Assembly: GCA_963781895.1 (NCBI GenBank)
Contig: CAWAIM010000051.1
Coordinates: 17,868-81,867, forward strand
Length of the DNA: 64,000 nucleotides
DNA from: Roseiarcus sp963781895
GTDB taxonomy: Bacteria > Pseudomonadota > Alphaproteobacteria > Rhizobiales > Beijerinckiaceae
Direction of reading: 5' to 3'
Shown: positions 1-7,844 of the stretch, in pieces
Layout of the letters: each line of letters begins with the position of its first letter
Position numbering within the stretch: the first letter of the stretch is position 1
Notes under the pieces: generated by a model
The model's database searches: none
What the model saw: the letters and a program-made list of their open reading frames with translations, nothing else
What the model was told of the DNA's origin: nothing
Position numbers and translations under genes: made by a program

Positions 1-307
1 ATCGGAGTTTCGACATTTCATTTGCGACATAGTCGAAGCACACCGCGAGGAAGTCGGCGAACATGAGCTCCGCGATAGGCCGCAATCCCGTCATGGCCGC
101 GCCCATCGCAGCGCCGAGGATCGCCTGTTCAGAGATGGGCGTGTCTCGCACGCGCAGCGGTCCGAACCGCTCGTAGAGGCCAACCGTCGTTTTGAATACG
201 CCGCCCGCTTTCGCGACGTCCTCGCCGAGGAAGACGACGCGCTTGTCGCGCTCCATCTCCTGAGCGATGCCGCGCGCAACGGCTTCGCGATAGGTCAGTT
301 CCGCCAC
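1..307 (-). CDS. TPP-dependent 2-oxoacid/acetoin dehydrogenase E1 beta subunit (N-terminal part)
   Basis: This is the start of the transketolase-like E1 beta subunit, which pairs with the E1 alpha subunit just upstream to decarboxylate a 2-oxoacid or acetoin on thiamine diphosphate. The frame opens with GTG (complement of 305-307), then reads AELTYREAVARGIAQEM, followed by GEDVAKAGGVFKTTVGL, DTPISEQAILGAAMGAA and RPIAELMFADFF. These are the classic N-terminal motifs of PDH/AcoB beta chains. It overlaps the alpha stop codon by 13 bp, so translation is probably coupled. Only about 102 codons lie inside the window and the rest is beyond the left edge. Whether the substrate is pyruvate, a branched-chain oxoacid or acetoin cannot be told; the alcohol dehydrogenase next door favours an acetoin-like substrate. 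Confidence 0.88.
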   Translation of the reverse strand, partial: MAELTYREAVARGIAQEMERDKRVVFLGEDVAKAGGVFKTTVGLYERFGPLRVRDTPISEQAILGAAMGAAMTGLRPIAELMFADFLAVCFDYVANEMSKLR

Positions 308-1326
308 GCCCAGCCTCCATCGGCGTAGACGTCCGCAGTGAGCAACTCGACAGGCGCCGGCGGCGAAGCCTTGCACGCCTCGGTCGCGGCCTCGACCTTC
401 CGTCTGCTTTCGGTTTCGATGGAGTCGATCGTCTCTCGCTCGACGCCGAATTCCCTGAGGCGTTCGCGATAGATCACGACCGGATCGCGCTTCAGCCATT
501 CCTCAAGTTCACCTGGCGGTCGGTATTTGGCGGGATCGGCTCTCGAATGGCCGGAATGGCGATAGGTGAGGCATTCGATGAGCGAGGGGCCGCCGCGATC
601 GCGCGCCTTTCCTAACGCCGCAAGCGCGGTGCGATAGACGACATCGGCGTCGTTGCCGTCGATGACGATGCGCTCGAGGCCGTAGGCCGCGGCGCGATCG
701 GCTGCCGGATGCTTGACAGCCGTCACCTCGCTGATCGGCGTATACTCCATGTAGAGATTGTTCTCGCAGACGAAGACGACCGGAAGTTTCCAGATCGCGG
801 CGAAGTTGAGCGCCTCGTGGAACGCGCCAATATTCGTTGTGCCGTCGCCGAAGAAGCAGACCGACACGTCCTTCTCGCCGAGATATTGCGCACGCCAGGC
901 CGAGCCGCAGGCGATTGGCAGATGCGCGCCGACGATCGCATAGGAGCCGAACACGTCGTGCTCGACCGAGGTCAGGTGCATCGAGCCGCCCTTGCCGCGC
1001 ATCAGGCCGACGTCGCGCAGCATCAACTCTCCGAGCATGCCTGCCATCGACGCCCCGCGAGCGAGCGTATGCGCATGGCCGCGATAGGTGCAAAAGGACT
1101 TGTCGCCCTTGCGCATCGCGACGCCGAAACCTGCCGCGACTGCCTCCTGACCGATCGAAAGATGGCTTGTGCCCTTGATCATGTTCTGCAGAAAGAGATC
1201 GAAGGCGCGCTTCTCGCAATCGCGGATTTCAACTTGCAGGCGGTACAGTTCCAGACGGCGATCCAAGCCTATGTCGTCGTTTCGGAGCCGGTCGTTCAGC
1301 GCGGTCGAACCCGCTACGGAGGCCAT
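295..1326 (-). CDS. TPP-dependent 2-oxoacid/acetoin dehydrogenase E1 alpha subunit
   Basis: A 343-residue E1 alpha chain of a cytoplasmic 2-oxoacid dehydrogenase-type complex. The thiamine diphosphate/Mg motif is visible as GDGTTNIGAFHEALNFA (residues 160-176) closing with ENN at 188-190. The family signatures YRGHAHTLARG and GKGGSMH are also present, as is the phosphorylation-loop-like YRHSGHSRADP near residue 270. Length and organisation match AcoA/PdhA alpha chains. It is the first gene of a leftward operon with the beta subunit, divergent from a butanediol-dehydrogenase-like gene. The 767-bp gap between them holds a near-palindromic element (1579-1591). No E2 or E3 gene is visible; they may lie left of the window. 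Assignment to acetoin rather than pyruvate is inference from context. Confidence 0.9.
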   Translation of the reverse strand: MASVAGSTALNDRLRNDDIGLDRRLELYRLQVEIRDCEKRAFDLFLQNMIKGTSHLSIGQEAVAAGFGVAMRKGDKSFCTYRGHAHTLARGASMAGMLGELMLRDVGLMRGKGGSMHLTSVEHDVFGSYAIVGAHLPIACGSAWRAQYLGEKDVSVCFFGDGTTNIGAFHEALNFAAIWKLPVVFVCENNLYMEYTPISEVTAVKHPAADRAAAYGLERIVIDGNDADVVYRTALAALGKARDRGGPSLIECLTYRHSGHSRADPAKYRPPGELEEWLKRDPVVIYRERLREFGVERETIDSIETESRRKVEAATEACKASPPAPVELLTADVYADGGWAWRN

Positions 1327-2093
1327 GTCGGTCGTTTCCCACCCAACATCGTTAAGACCAGAAATTGCCAGAGAACGGCGACGCGACGTCCGAAAAAATT
1401 CTCAAAATGGAGATTTCGTGGCTTCGCCGTTCCGCCGCTCGTGTTGTGCGCAGTCGCGCGAGCGACCCGATTTGCCCGATGATCGACTGCGAATTTCGAA
1501 CGAAGCCGGAAGCTGAACGGCATCACGGGCGAGCCATTCGTATGCCCCCCGGAAACAGATGCCGCTTAAGAATCCTCATTTTGGACAAATCCGCTGGGTC
1601 GTTCGAAAGTGACGATGTTATAGAGATTCGAGTAGGGAGGACTGAGGCGCTGCGGACTCCTCGGCAAAACTGACGGCTTGAGTCAGGGGTTACGCTTTGA
1701 AGACGTTGGCGAAGAGTTTCGCTTGTGCGAGCGCCGTGAGCGGTTCGTTCGTGGCGCGCTCCGTCATCGCGACCGCCGCCCTGATGGCAAGCGGCGCATT
1801 GTTTCCATCGACCCGGCGACTGCTGTCGGCGCGACGGGTGACTGCGAAGGCAGGACGCCTCCTCGCGCGACCGGCGCCACCCGCCCGCGCTTTGCCGAAG
1901 GTGCGCTGGCAAAGTCCGGTGAATTATTCTCCGAACTGCCGGGCGTTTCGTCGCCAACTGTCCGCGCCGGCGCCGCACGGACGTTCTCCCGCGTCGTCGC
2001 GCCGACGACTGACAATGGCGTTGTGACAAGGCCCGTCAGCGGGTTGGCGGCGTCGCTCGACTTGTGACGAGCGAAGGGAGAGGGAGGATCATT
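1327..2093. other. divergent intergenic region, 767 bp
   Basis: Lies between the divergent E1 alpha and alcohol dehydrogenase genes. It holds the TTTTGGACAAATC element at 1579-1591 and a good ribosome-binding stretch (AGGGAGAGGGAGGATC) just before the ATG at 2094. A TTG-started frame at 1697-2026 begins with a signal-peptide-like hydrophobic run but then becomes Arg/Ser/Pro-rich shadow-like sequence, and I do not call it a gene. Nothing else is recognised. Confidence 0.6.
1579..1591. promoter_or_regulatory. putative operator, copy 1 (TTTTGGACAAATC)
   Basis: The core TTTG-GA-CAAA is an inverted repeat with a 2-bp centre. The same 13 bases recur exactly at 6426-6438, and an inverted 11/12 match occurs at 6299-6310. 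All three are non-coding and lie upstream of genes of the same catabolic island. A likely binding protein is the winged-helix/solute-binding regulator encoded at 4355-6172. That link is inference. Confidence 0.45.
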
Positions 2094-3161
2094 ATGAAAG
2101 CGGTGAGGTTCTACGCCAAGGAGGATGTGCGCGTCGAAGATGTTTCAGCGCCCAATACTCTCGGCGACACGCAAGTGCTCATCAAACCTCTGACTTGCGG
2201 AATCTGCGGCACCGACCTGCACGAATTCGCCGGCGGGCCGATCGTGACGCCCGTAACCGCGCACAGATTCACCGGTGCAGTGCTGCCGCAGATTCTCGGC
2301 CACGAGTTCTCCGCCGAAGTCGTCGACACCGGCCCCAGCGTGAGACGTGTGCGCAAGGGCGACCGAATCTCGATCCAGCCGCTCGTGATGCCGCTCGACG
2401 ATTACTACAGCCGACGCGGCCTCAACCATCTGAGCCCGAGCATGGGCTGCATCGGCCTCAGCTGGGCCTGGGGCGGCATGAGCGAACTCGCCGTCATCAA
2501 CGACTACAATGCCAATGTCCTTCCCGACGACGTCACTGACGAGCAGGGCGCGCTCGTGGAACCGACCGCGGTCGCGCTTTACGGCGTCGATCGCTCCAGG
2601 GTGACGGGCGGCAGCACGGTTCTGGTCACCGGCGCCGGGCCTATCGGGGCGCTTGTCGTTCTGATTTGCAACGCCGTCGGCGCCTCGAAGATCTTTGTAA
2701 GCGAGCCCAACGCCAACCGGCGCAAGCACATCGAGAACCTTGGCGTAGGGGCCGTGGCGCTGGATCCGAAATCGGTCGACGTCGTTGAATACATCCGCGG
2801 GAACACCGAAGAGGGCGTCGGCGTCGATGCGGCGATCGAATGCTCAGGATTCGAAGCGGCGCTGAATGCTTGCGTCCAAGCCGTCCGCAATCACGGCACC
2901 GTCGTGCAGACCGGCCTGCATGTGAAGAAGGCGCTCGTCGATCCTGCGCTGTGGGCGCTGAAGGACATCACCATCGAGGCGACCTGGTGCTACGAGATCA
3001 CAATGTGGCCGCGTGTGATCCGCATGATCTCGAGCGGCAAACTGCCGGTAGAAAAGATCGTCACGGGGCGAATCGAGCCGGAAGCGATCGTCGAGAAGGG
3101 ATTCCGTTCGCTCCTCAATCCGAGCGGCCAGGAAATGAAAGTACTGGTGAACATGGCCTGA
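2094..3161 (+). CDS. zinc-dependent alcohol dehydrogenase, 2,3-butanediol dehydrogenase-like
   Basis: A 355-residue medium-chain dehydrogenase/reductase, predicted to oxidise a secondary alcohol or polyol with NAD in the cytoplasm. The catalytic zinc ligands are visible in CGICGTDLHE (Cys38) and LGHEFS (His70, Glu71). A Rossmann glycine motif VLVTGAGPIGAL follows. The overall pattern, including GCIGLSWAWGGMSE in the middle, resembles bacterial BDH. The usual four-cysteine structural zinc loop is missing: where it should be the chain reads PLVMPLDDYYSRRGLNHLSP. The ATG at 2094 is preferred over an upstream in-frame start because AGGGAGG precedes it at proper spacing. It is the first gene of the rightward arm, 65 bp ahead of the PRISE gene. 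Confidence 0.85.
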   Translation: MKAVRFYAKEDVRVEDVSAPNTLGDTQVLIKPLTCGICGTDLHEFAGGPIVTPVTAHRFTGAVLPQILGHEFSAEVVDTGPSVRRVRKGDRISIQPLVMPLDDYYSRRGLNHLSPSMGCIGLSWAWGGMSELAVINDYNANVLPDDVTDEQGALVEPTAVALYGVDRSRVTGGSTVLVTGAGPIGALVVLICNAVGASKIFVSEPNANRRKHIENLGVGAVALDPKSVDVVEYIRGNTEEGVGVDAAIECSGFEAALNACVQAVRNHGTVVQTGLHVKKALVDPALWALKDITIEATWCYEITMWPRVIRMISSGKLPVEKIVTGRIEPEAIVEKGFRSLLNPSGQEMKVLVNMA

Positions 3162-3226
3162 GGGCCCGGGTCTGCGCCGCTAACGCCGCGCCGGAAGGCC
3201 TTCTTCGTCCGATCGGGAGACAGAAC

Positions 3227-4294
3227 ATGCAGATCCAAGCGCTGGTTGTTGGCGCGACTGGCATTGCCGGGCGGGGCGTATCGCAGGAACTCATCAATGC
3301 CGGCGCCGGCGTTGACGGCATTTCGCGTCACCGGGAAGGGATCATCCCGGGTGTCGGGCACGTGGCTGCGGACCTTCTCGATCCCGCGAGCGTAGCCAGG
3401 GCGGTGAGCGGGCTGAAACCGAGCCATGTCTATCTGACCATCTGGTCCCGCCGGTCGACCGAGGAGGAAAACATCAAAGTCAACGCAGGGATCGTCCGAA
3501 CAGTCCTCGAGGCCATCGCGCCGGCCAGGAGCGTCAAGCATGTCGCGCTCGTCACCGGCCTGAAGCATTACCTTGGCCCCTTCGAGGCCTATGTGCGGAG
3601 CGGCATTCTTCCGCTGACGCCAGTGCGCGAGGAACAGCCGCGGCTGGACCTCCCGAACTTCTATTACAATCAGGAGGACGAACTTTACGCCGCGGCGAAG
3701 CGCGATGGTTTCACCTGGAGCGTGCACCGACCGCACACGATTATCGGCAAAGCGATCGGCAATGCGATGAACATGGGCTCGACCCTCGCCGCCTATGCAT
3801 CGATCTGCAAGGAACTCGGGCGCCCGTTCAAGTTCCCCGGCAGCGCTGCGCAATGGAATGGCCTTTCGGACATGACGGACGCGCGCGTGCTCGGTAAGCA
3901 GCTCGTCTGGGCGAGCACGGCCGATATCGCCAAGAACGAAGCCTACAACATCGTCAATGGCGACATCTTCCGATGGAGCTGGTTGTGGCCGCGCATCGCC
4001 AAATGGTTCGGCGTTGCATGGGAGGGCTTTGAGGGGGCGCCTGTCCCCCTGGAAGGCCAGATGGCGAACGACCCCGAAGTCTGGAAGAAGATGGCGGTGA
4101 AGTACGGCCTCGTTGAACCCGATCTCTTGCGTGTCGCTTCGCCCTGGCACACCGACCTCGACATGGGCCGGCCGGTCGAGGTGATGACAGACATGGCGCT
4201 GAGCCGGAAACTCGGCTTCCACGTCTACCAAAATACCGAAGAGGCTTTCCACGACCTGTTCGCGACTCTGCGCGCGGAAAAAGTCATTCCTTAG
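3227..4294 (+). CDS. PRISE-family NAD(P)-dependent enone reductase (progesterone 5-beta-reductase/iridoid synthase-like SDR)
   Basis: A 355-residue extended short-chain dehydrogenase. The N-terminal VVGATGIAGRG (residues 7-17) is the nucleotide-binding motif. The family-specific catalytic elements are TGLKHYLGP (Lys113) and NFYYNQED (144-151), which in plant progesterone 5-beta-reductase and iridoid synthase hold the active-site Lys and Tyr. It therefore probably reduces an activated C=C bond (1,4-enone) or performs a related reduction; the physiological substrate of bacterial members is largely unknown. It lies between a dehydrogenase and the regulator and is likely co-transcribed with both. 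The ATG at 3227 is preceded by CGGGAGACAGAAC. Confidence 0.85.
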   Translation: MQIQALVVGATGIAGRGVSQELINAGAGVDGISRHREGIIPGVGHVAADLLDPASVARAVSGLKPSHVYLTIWSRRSTEEENIKVNAGIVRTVLEAIAPARSVKHVALVTGLKHYLGPFEAYVRSGILPLTPVREEQPRLDLPNFYYNQEDELYAAAKRDGFTWSVHRPHTIIGKAIGNAMNMGSTLAAYASICKELGRPFKFPGSAAQWNGLSDMTDARVLGKQLVWASTADIAKNEAYNIVNGDIFRWSWLWPRIAKWFGVAWEGFEGAPVPLEGQMANDPEVWKKMAVKYGLVEPDLLRVASPWHTDLDMGRPVEVMTDMALSRKLGFHVYQNTEEAFHDLFATLRAEKVIP

Positions 4295-4354
4295 CCTTGT
4301 CGACGGCTTGGAGCTATTTGCGGAAGCGCCCGCATCGCTGCAAGGCATGTCGCG

Positions 4355-6172
4355 ATGGATGGCGACGGCGGAATGTCGGACTGGACAAGCGAGGTCTTGA
4401 CGCCTAACCGGAGGCGTAGGCAGGAAGGATCGTGGGGATCCACGGCAACCTGGCCCAACCGTTACTGGATGACCGAACACGAACTCCTGCGGATCATTGC
4501 GTTTCTCGAACGGGTCCGCCAGCCGTTCCAGGAACTGGTTCCAATCGCCGAAGAAGACGCGACCTGGAACCTGCTGCTCTTCCTTATCAAGAACCATCTG
4601 ACGGGGACGCCGGTCGCCATCTCGACTCTCGCCTCGGTCGCCAAGGCCCCGCATGCGACGGCAATGCGGCGCATCCACGCGTTGATCGAGCGCGGCGACA
4701 TCCTCCAGGAGCCGCTCGGCGAGGGGAGCAAAAGGTTCAAGCTGCGGCCGAGCGAGGCGCTGCTCGATAGTTTTATCCAGTACGCCAGGAAGATTAAATT
4801 CCTGCTCGCCGAAACTTTCGGTTTACGATCAAAGACAGACAGCGACGAGGATTTCTATTTCGGTGGCTCCTATTTTGCGGCGCAGATTATTCCGCCGCCG
4901 CGACTGATCGAGAGCCTGTTTCGGGGCAAGCGCGAAATCAAATTCTTACTCAACGACGATAACTACTTCCTGTCGATGCGCAACATGTGGGCGGATTTTC
5001 GCAACAACATGGCTTCGCGCAAGAATTTCGATCTGCGCAAGTTGCCGCAGTTGCATGAGCGGCTGGTCGAGAACGCCGGCCTGGCAGTTTCGGAATACGA
5101 CATCGTGGCGATCAATGCGCCGTGGCTCGGCGAGGCGGTGAAGAAGAGGCTCGTCATCCCGCTCGACGACCACGTTAAGGCCGCCGGCCTCTCCTCGCTC
5201 GACTTCCACCCCTCTGTGTGGTCGATGGGATCGTGGCGCGACCAGCAGTTCGGAGTCCCGATCTACTGCACGATCGAATTGCTGGCGGCGCGCTTGGACC
5301 TGTTCGAGAAGGACAAGATCGAATATCCGACGACCTTCGAGAAGACGGTCGCCGCCGCCAAGCATTTCCACATCCCCGCGAAAGGGCGGTACGGCATCGC
5401 GTGGAACGGTGGTCGCGGAATGCCGATCGCCTCGACCTTCATGTTTCTGATGGGCTGCTGCGGCGAATCGATCCTGCGCATTCCGAAGACCAGCCTTGGG
5501 ATTGGCGTCGACGAGGCGCGGGGGGAACAGTTGCGGCCGCAGATCCAGTCGGAAGTTGGTTTGCGCGTGCTGGACTACCTGCACAAACTCAAGGAGTTTT
5601 CCCCTCCGGACATTCTCGAAATGGACTGGGACCGCAGAACCACGTCCTTCCTTTCCGGAGAGACCGCGCTTGCCTATTGCTGGACGGTGCGCGCCGCGCG
5701 ATTCGAAACCGACGTCAGTTCCGCGGTCAAGCGCAAGGTGCGCTATCTGCCGCAGCCGCGAGGCCCGGGCGGCGCTTCCAACAACCCGATCGGTGGCTTC
5801 CTGCTCTGCATCCCTGCGAATCTGCCGTCCGACCGGATCGAACTCGCCTTCGAAGCGATCGCCTGGATGACCTCGCCCGAGGCGATGAAGGCGAACGTGC
5901 AAAACGGCTTTCCCGTCGCGCCCCGCTTCAGCGTCGCCGCTGACCCGGAGGCCGCGGCGACCTCGCCGATCGTCAGCGTCGTCGACCGGCTCGCGAAGCG
6001 AAACATGCTCAAGGGTTGGCCACGTCCGCCGGTGCCCGAATATTTGTCTCTGGAAGCCATCCTCGGTGACGAGATTCACAAGGCCTTGCGAAGGGAAACG
6101 TCCGACCGGGAAGCGCTTGCGAATGCCCAGAGCCGCGCGGACCATGTGATGCGAGAGGCCGGATACTACTAG
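4355..6172 (+). CDS. winged-helix regulator fused to an ABC-type solute-binding-protein domain
   Basis: A 605-residue protein with no signal peptide. Residues about 70-130 form a winged helix-turn-helix of MarR/IclR-like look (WNLLLFLIKNHLTG, ISTLASVAKAP, ATAMRRIHALIERGDI, then a charged wing). After a helical linker, residues about 165-600 resemble a family 1 extracellular sugar-binding protein: GVPIYCTIELLAARLDLF, GIAWNGGRGMPIASTFMFL, TSFLSGETALAYCW and IGGFLLCIPANLP all correspond to the substrate-binding lobes of maltose-type binding proteins. This suggests a cytoplasmic one-component sensor in which the binding-protein fold reads a sugar-like ligand. An alternative start is the ATG at 4373 (MSDW). 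The downstream hairpin at 6178-6202 may end the transcript. Confidence 0.75.
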   Translation: MDGDGGMSDWTSEVLTPNRRRRQEGSWGSTATWPNRYWMTEHELLRIIAFLERVRQPFQELVPIAEEDATWNLLLFLIKNHLTGTPVAISTLASVAKAPHATAMRRIHALIERGDILQEPLGEGSKRFKLRPSEALLDSFIQYARKIKFLLAETFGLRSKTDSDEDFYFGGSYFAAQIIPPPRLIESLFRGKREIKFLLNDDNYFLSMRNMWADFRNNMASRKNFDLRKLPQLHERLVENAGLAVSEYDIVAINAPWLGEAVKKRLVIPLDDHVKAAGLSSLDFHPSVWSMGSWRDQQFGVPIYCTIELLAARLDLFEKDKIEYPTTFEKTVAAAKHFHIPAKGRYGIAWNGGRGMPIASTFMFLMGCCGESILRIPKTSLGIGVDEARGEQLRPQIQSEVGLRVLDYLHKLKEFSPPDILEMDWDRRTTSFLSGETALAYCWTVRAARFETDVSSAVKRKVRYLPQPRGPGGASNNPIGGFLLCIPANLPSDRIELAFEAIAWMTSPEAMKANVQNGFPVAPRFSVAADPEAAATSPIVSVVDRLAKRNMLKGWPRPPVPEYLSLEAILGDEIHKALRRETSDREALANAQSRADHVMREAGYY

Positions 6173-6177
6173 GGTCC

Positions 6178-6202
6178 AAACCCGGATCGTGCATCGGGGT
6201 TT
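6178..6202 (+). terminator. hairpin after the regulator gene
   Basis: AAACCCGGAT (6178-6187) pairs with ATCGGGGTTT (6193-6202) at 9 of 10 positions around a 5-base loop, starting 5 bp after the stop codon. The stem ends in TTT. It could act as a weak intrinsic terminator separating the regulator from the downstream catabolic and transport genes. Confidence 0.45.
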
Positions 6203-6298
6203 ACGAGCGGCAGCGTGCCGGACTGTCGCGGCTTCCGGCCGATACTAAACCTGCCGCCCGGGCGCCAACTCCTTCTGCGCCGACGAAGCTGGCCGGGC

Positions 6299-6310
6299 AT
6301 TTGTCCAGAA
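6299..6310. promoter_or_regulatory. putative operator, degenerate inverted copy (ATTTGTCCAGAA)
   Basis: Matches the reverse complement of the TTTTGGACAAAT element at 11 of 12 positions. Two sites 127 bp apart in one upstream region would suit cooperative or looping binding. The functional reading is inference. Confidence 0.35.
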
Positions 6311-6425
6311 CCACGGCTCTCGCTCGGATCGCGAGCGTGAGACGCCTGGCAGGCGCCAATGCGATCGGGTGGGCGAGTCCCCACGATTGGTTTTTCCGCG
6401 CGGCCTCTCGATCCGATTTAGTCCG

Positions 6426-6438
6426 TTTTGGACAAATC
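6426..6438. promoter_or_regulatory. putative operator, copy 2 (TTTTGGACAAATC)
   Basis: Exact 13/13 repeat of the element at 1579-1591, with different flanking sequence, so the shared part is only the motif. It lies upstream of the oxidoreductase and ABC transporter genes. Confidence 0.45.
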
Positions 6439-6534
6439 GGTCCGATGTCGCGTGGCTTAGTTTGTTAGCTTCCGTCCAACGATCAAACTCGCGCTGAAGC
6501 GTGAGGCCCGCTCCAAGGGAGGAGCATCGACAGA

Positions 6535-6810
6535 ATGAATGGCGGTCCCTTCCACATTCTGCTCGCAAAGTCCGCACGGAAAGGACTCTACTCGGCCGCG
6601 CCTTCATCGGCGCGCCGGGCCGGCAGCGCACCTCTTCATCGAACGACCGTGAACGCCGCGCTCTCCGCCACGCACTTCGGGCGTCGCCTGATGATCGGGT
6701 CGGGCGGTTTCGCAGAGGTCGAAGCAGTTGACGGCCCGTCCGCAAGGCCGGCGCTTCGACGGCCCGTCACGGTCCCTCCCTTCATCAACCGCGAAGACAA
6801 CTGGATATGA
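6535..6810 (+). CDS. possible small leader ORF, doubtful
   Basis: A 91-codon frame starts with ATG nine bases after a strong GGGAGGAG and ends in TGA overlapping the ATG of the next gene (ATGA), which is the layout of a translationally coupled pair. The predicted product is basic and low in recognisable motifs (MNGGPFHILLAKSARKG at the N-terminus) and resembles no family I know. It may be a real small protein, a coupling leader, or the decayed start of a lost gene. Codon usage looks weak compared with its neighbours. Confidence 0.25.
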   Translation: MNGGPFHILLAKSARKGLYSAAPSSARRAGSAPLHRTTVNAALSATHFGRRLMIGSGGFAEVEAVDGPSARPALRRPVTVPPFINREDNWI

Positions 6811-7814
6811 CCAAGCCTGTCGGAACCGCCCTCGTTGGCATGGGCTGGTGGGGCAAGAAAATGCTCAACGTACTCGGCGCGGCGCCGACGGACATCCGCG
6901 TGGTGCGCGCCGTCGAGCCGAACCTCGAGACGGCGCGCGCGGCATGCGCCGAAAAGGGCCTCACCCTCACGACCGACTACGCGGATGCGCTGGCCGACCC
7001 CGAGGTGGAAGCTGTCGTGCTGGCCACGCCGCACGCGCTGCATGGCGCGCAGATCGAGGCTGCGGTCGCAGCCGGCAAGCATGTCTTTTGCGAAAAGCCA
7101 TTGGCTCTGAGCAAAGCCGGCGCCGAAAAGGCCGTTCGCCTGTGTCGTGACTCGGGCCTGGTTCTCGGGATGGGGCACGAACGGCGCTGGGAGCCCCCGA
7201 TCGCCGAACTGCTGGCCAAGGCCGACGCCGGGGAACTGGGGCGCATTCACCAGATCGAAGGCAACTTCAGCCACGACAAGTTCCTGGCGCTCGACAGGGA
7301 CAACTGGCGCCTGAAGGCCGACCAGGCCCCGGCCGGCGGGATGACCGCTACAGGAATCCATCTGCTCGATCTGTCGGTGCGCCTGCTCGGCCCGGCCGAA
7401 AGCGTCTGGTGCGTCTGTGAGCAGCTCTCGTCGGACCTGCCGCAGGGCGACACCGTGGCCGCCTATGTCAAGTTTAGGGGCGGCGGCACGTCGTACGTGT
7501 CGGCATCGCTCGCGAACCCCTTTATTTCCCGCTTCGCAGTCTATGGCTCGAAGGCCTGGATCGACATTCGGGACAAGGCGCACGTCGAGGCGCCTGATGG
7601 CTGGATCGTCACGTCCGCAAAGGTTGGCGGCCCAATCACCAGCGCAGAGGTTCCCCCCGCCGAACCGGTGAAGGACAACCTCGTGTCCTTCGCCCGCGCC
7701 GTTCGCGGCGTCGAGCGCTATCCGATCACCTCGGAACATCTTGTCAACACTATCGCCCTGCTAGAGGCGGTCTTCGCGTCCGCCCGGAGCGGCAAGATCG
7801 AAAACGTGGCCTGA
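6807..7814 (+). CDS. Gfo/Idh/MocA-family NAD(P)-dependent oxidoreductase
   Basis: A 335-residue cytoplasmic dehydrogenase, predicted to oxidise a hydroxyl of a sugar, inositol or related polyol. The Rossmann motif is GMGWWG (residues 11-16), and the family hallmark is CEKPLAL (Glu96-Lys97-Pro98). The substrate-domain motif ATGIHLLDLSVRLLGP carries the conserved catalytic His and Asp. Length is normal for the family. It stands immediately before a second alcohol dehydrogenase (30-bp gap) and the ABC transporter, so it probably acts on the imported compound. The exact substrate cannot be deduced. Confidence 0.88.
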   Translation: MTKPVGTALVGMGWWGKKMLNVLGAAPTDIRVVRAVEPNLETARAACAEKGLTLTTDYADALADPEVEAVVLATPHALHGAQIEAAVAAGKHVFCEKPLALSKAGAEKAVRLCRDSGLVLGMGHERRWEPPIAELLAKADAGELGRIHQIEGNFSHDKFLALDRDNWRLKADQAPAGGMTATGIHLLDLSVRLLGPAESVWCVCEQLSSDLPQGDTVAAYVKFRGGGTSYVSASLANPFISRFAVYGSKAWIDIRDKAHVEAPDGWIVTSAKVGGPITSAEVPPAEPVKDNLVSFARAVRGVERYPITSEHLVNTIALLEAVFASARSGKIENVA

Positions 7815-7844
7815 CGGGCCGCATTGACGAAAAGGGAGCGAGCG

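Larger units (their letters stand above)
6203..6534. other. intergenic region with two operator-like sites
   Basis: Non-coding stretch upstream of the Gfo/Idh-ABC gene block. It carries an inverted, 11/12 match to the putative operator at 6299-6310 and an exact copy at 6426-6438, 127 bp apart. A strong Shine-Dalgarno-like GGGAGGAG lies at 6518-6525. I see no clear sigma-70 promoter pair. Confidence 0.5.

Noticed and set aside
1697..2026. 109-codon frame with a signal-peptide-like start
   Set aside because: Only the first 38 codons look protein-like; the rest is Arg/Ser/Pro-rich and there is no ribosome site.
2990..4678. 562-codon open frame on the minus strand opposite the PRISE and regulator genes
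   Set aside because: It is the antisense shadow of well-recognised plus-strand genes in GC-rich DNA; the product is Arg/Asp-rich with no domain.
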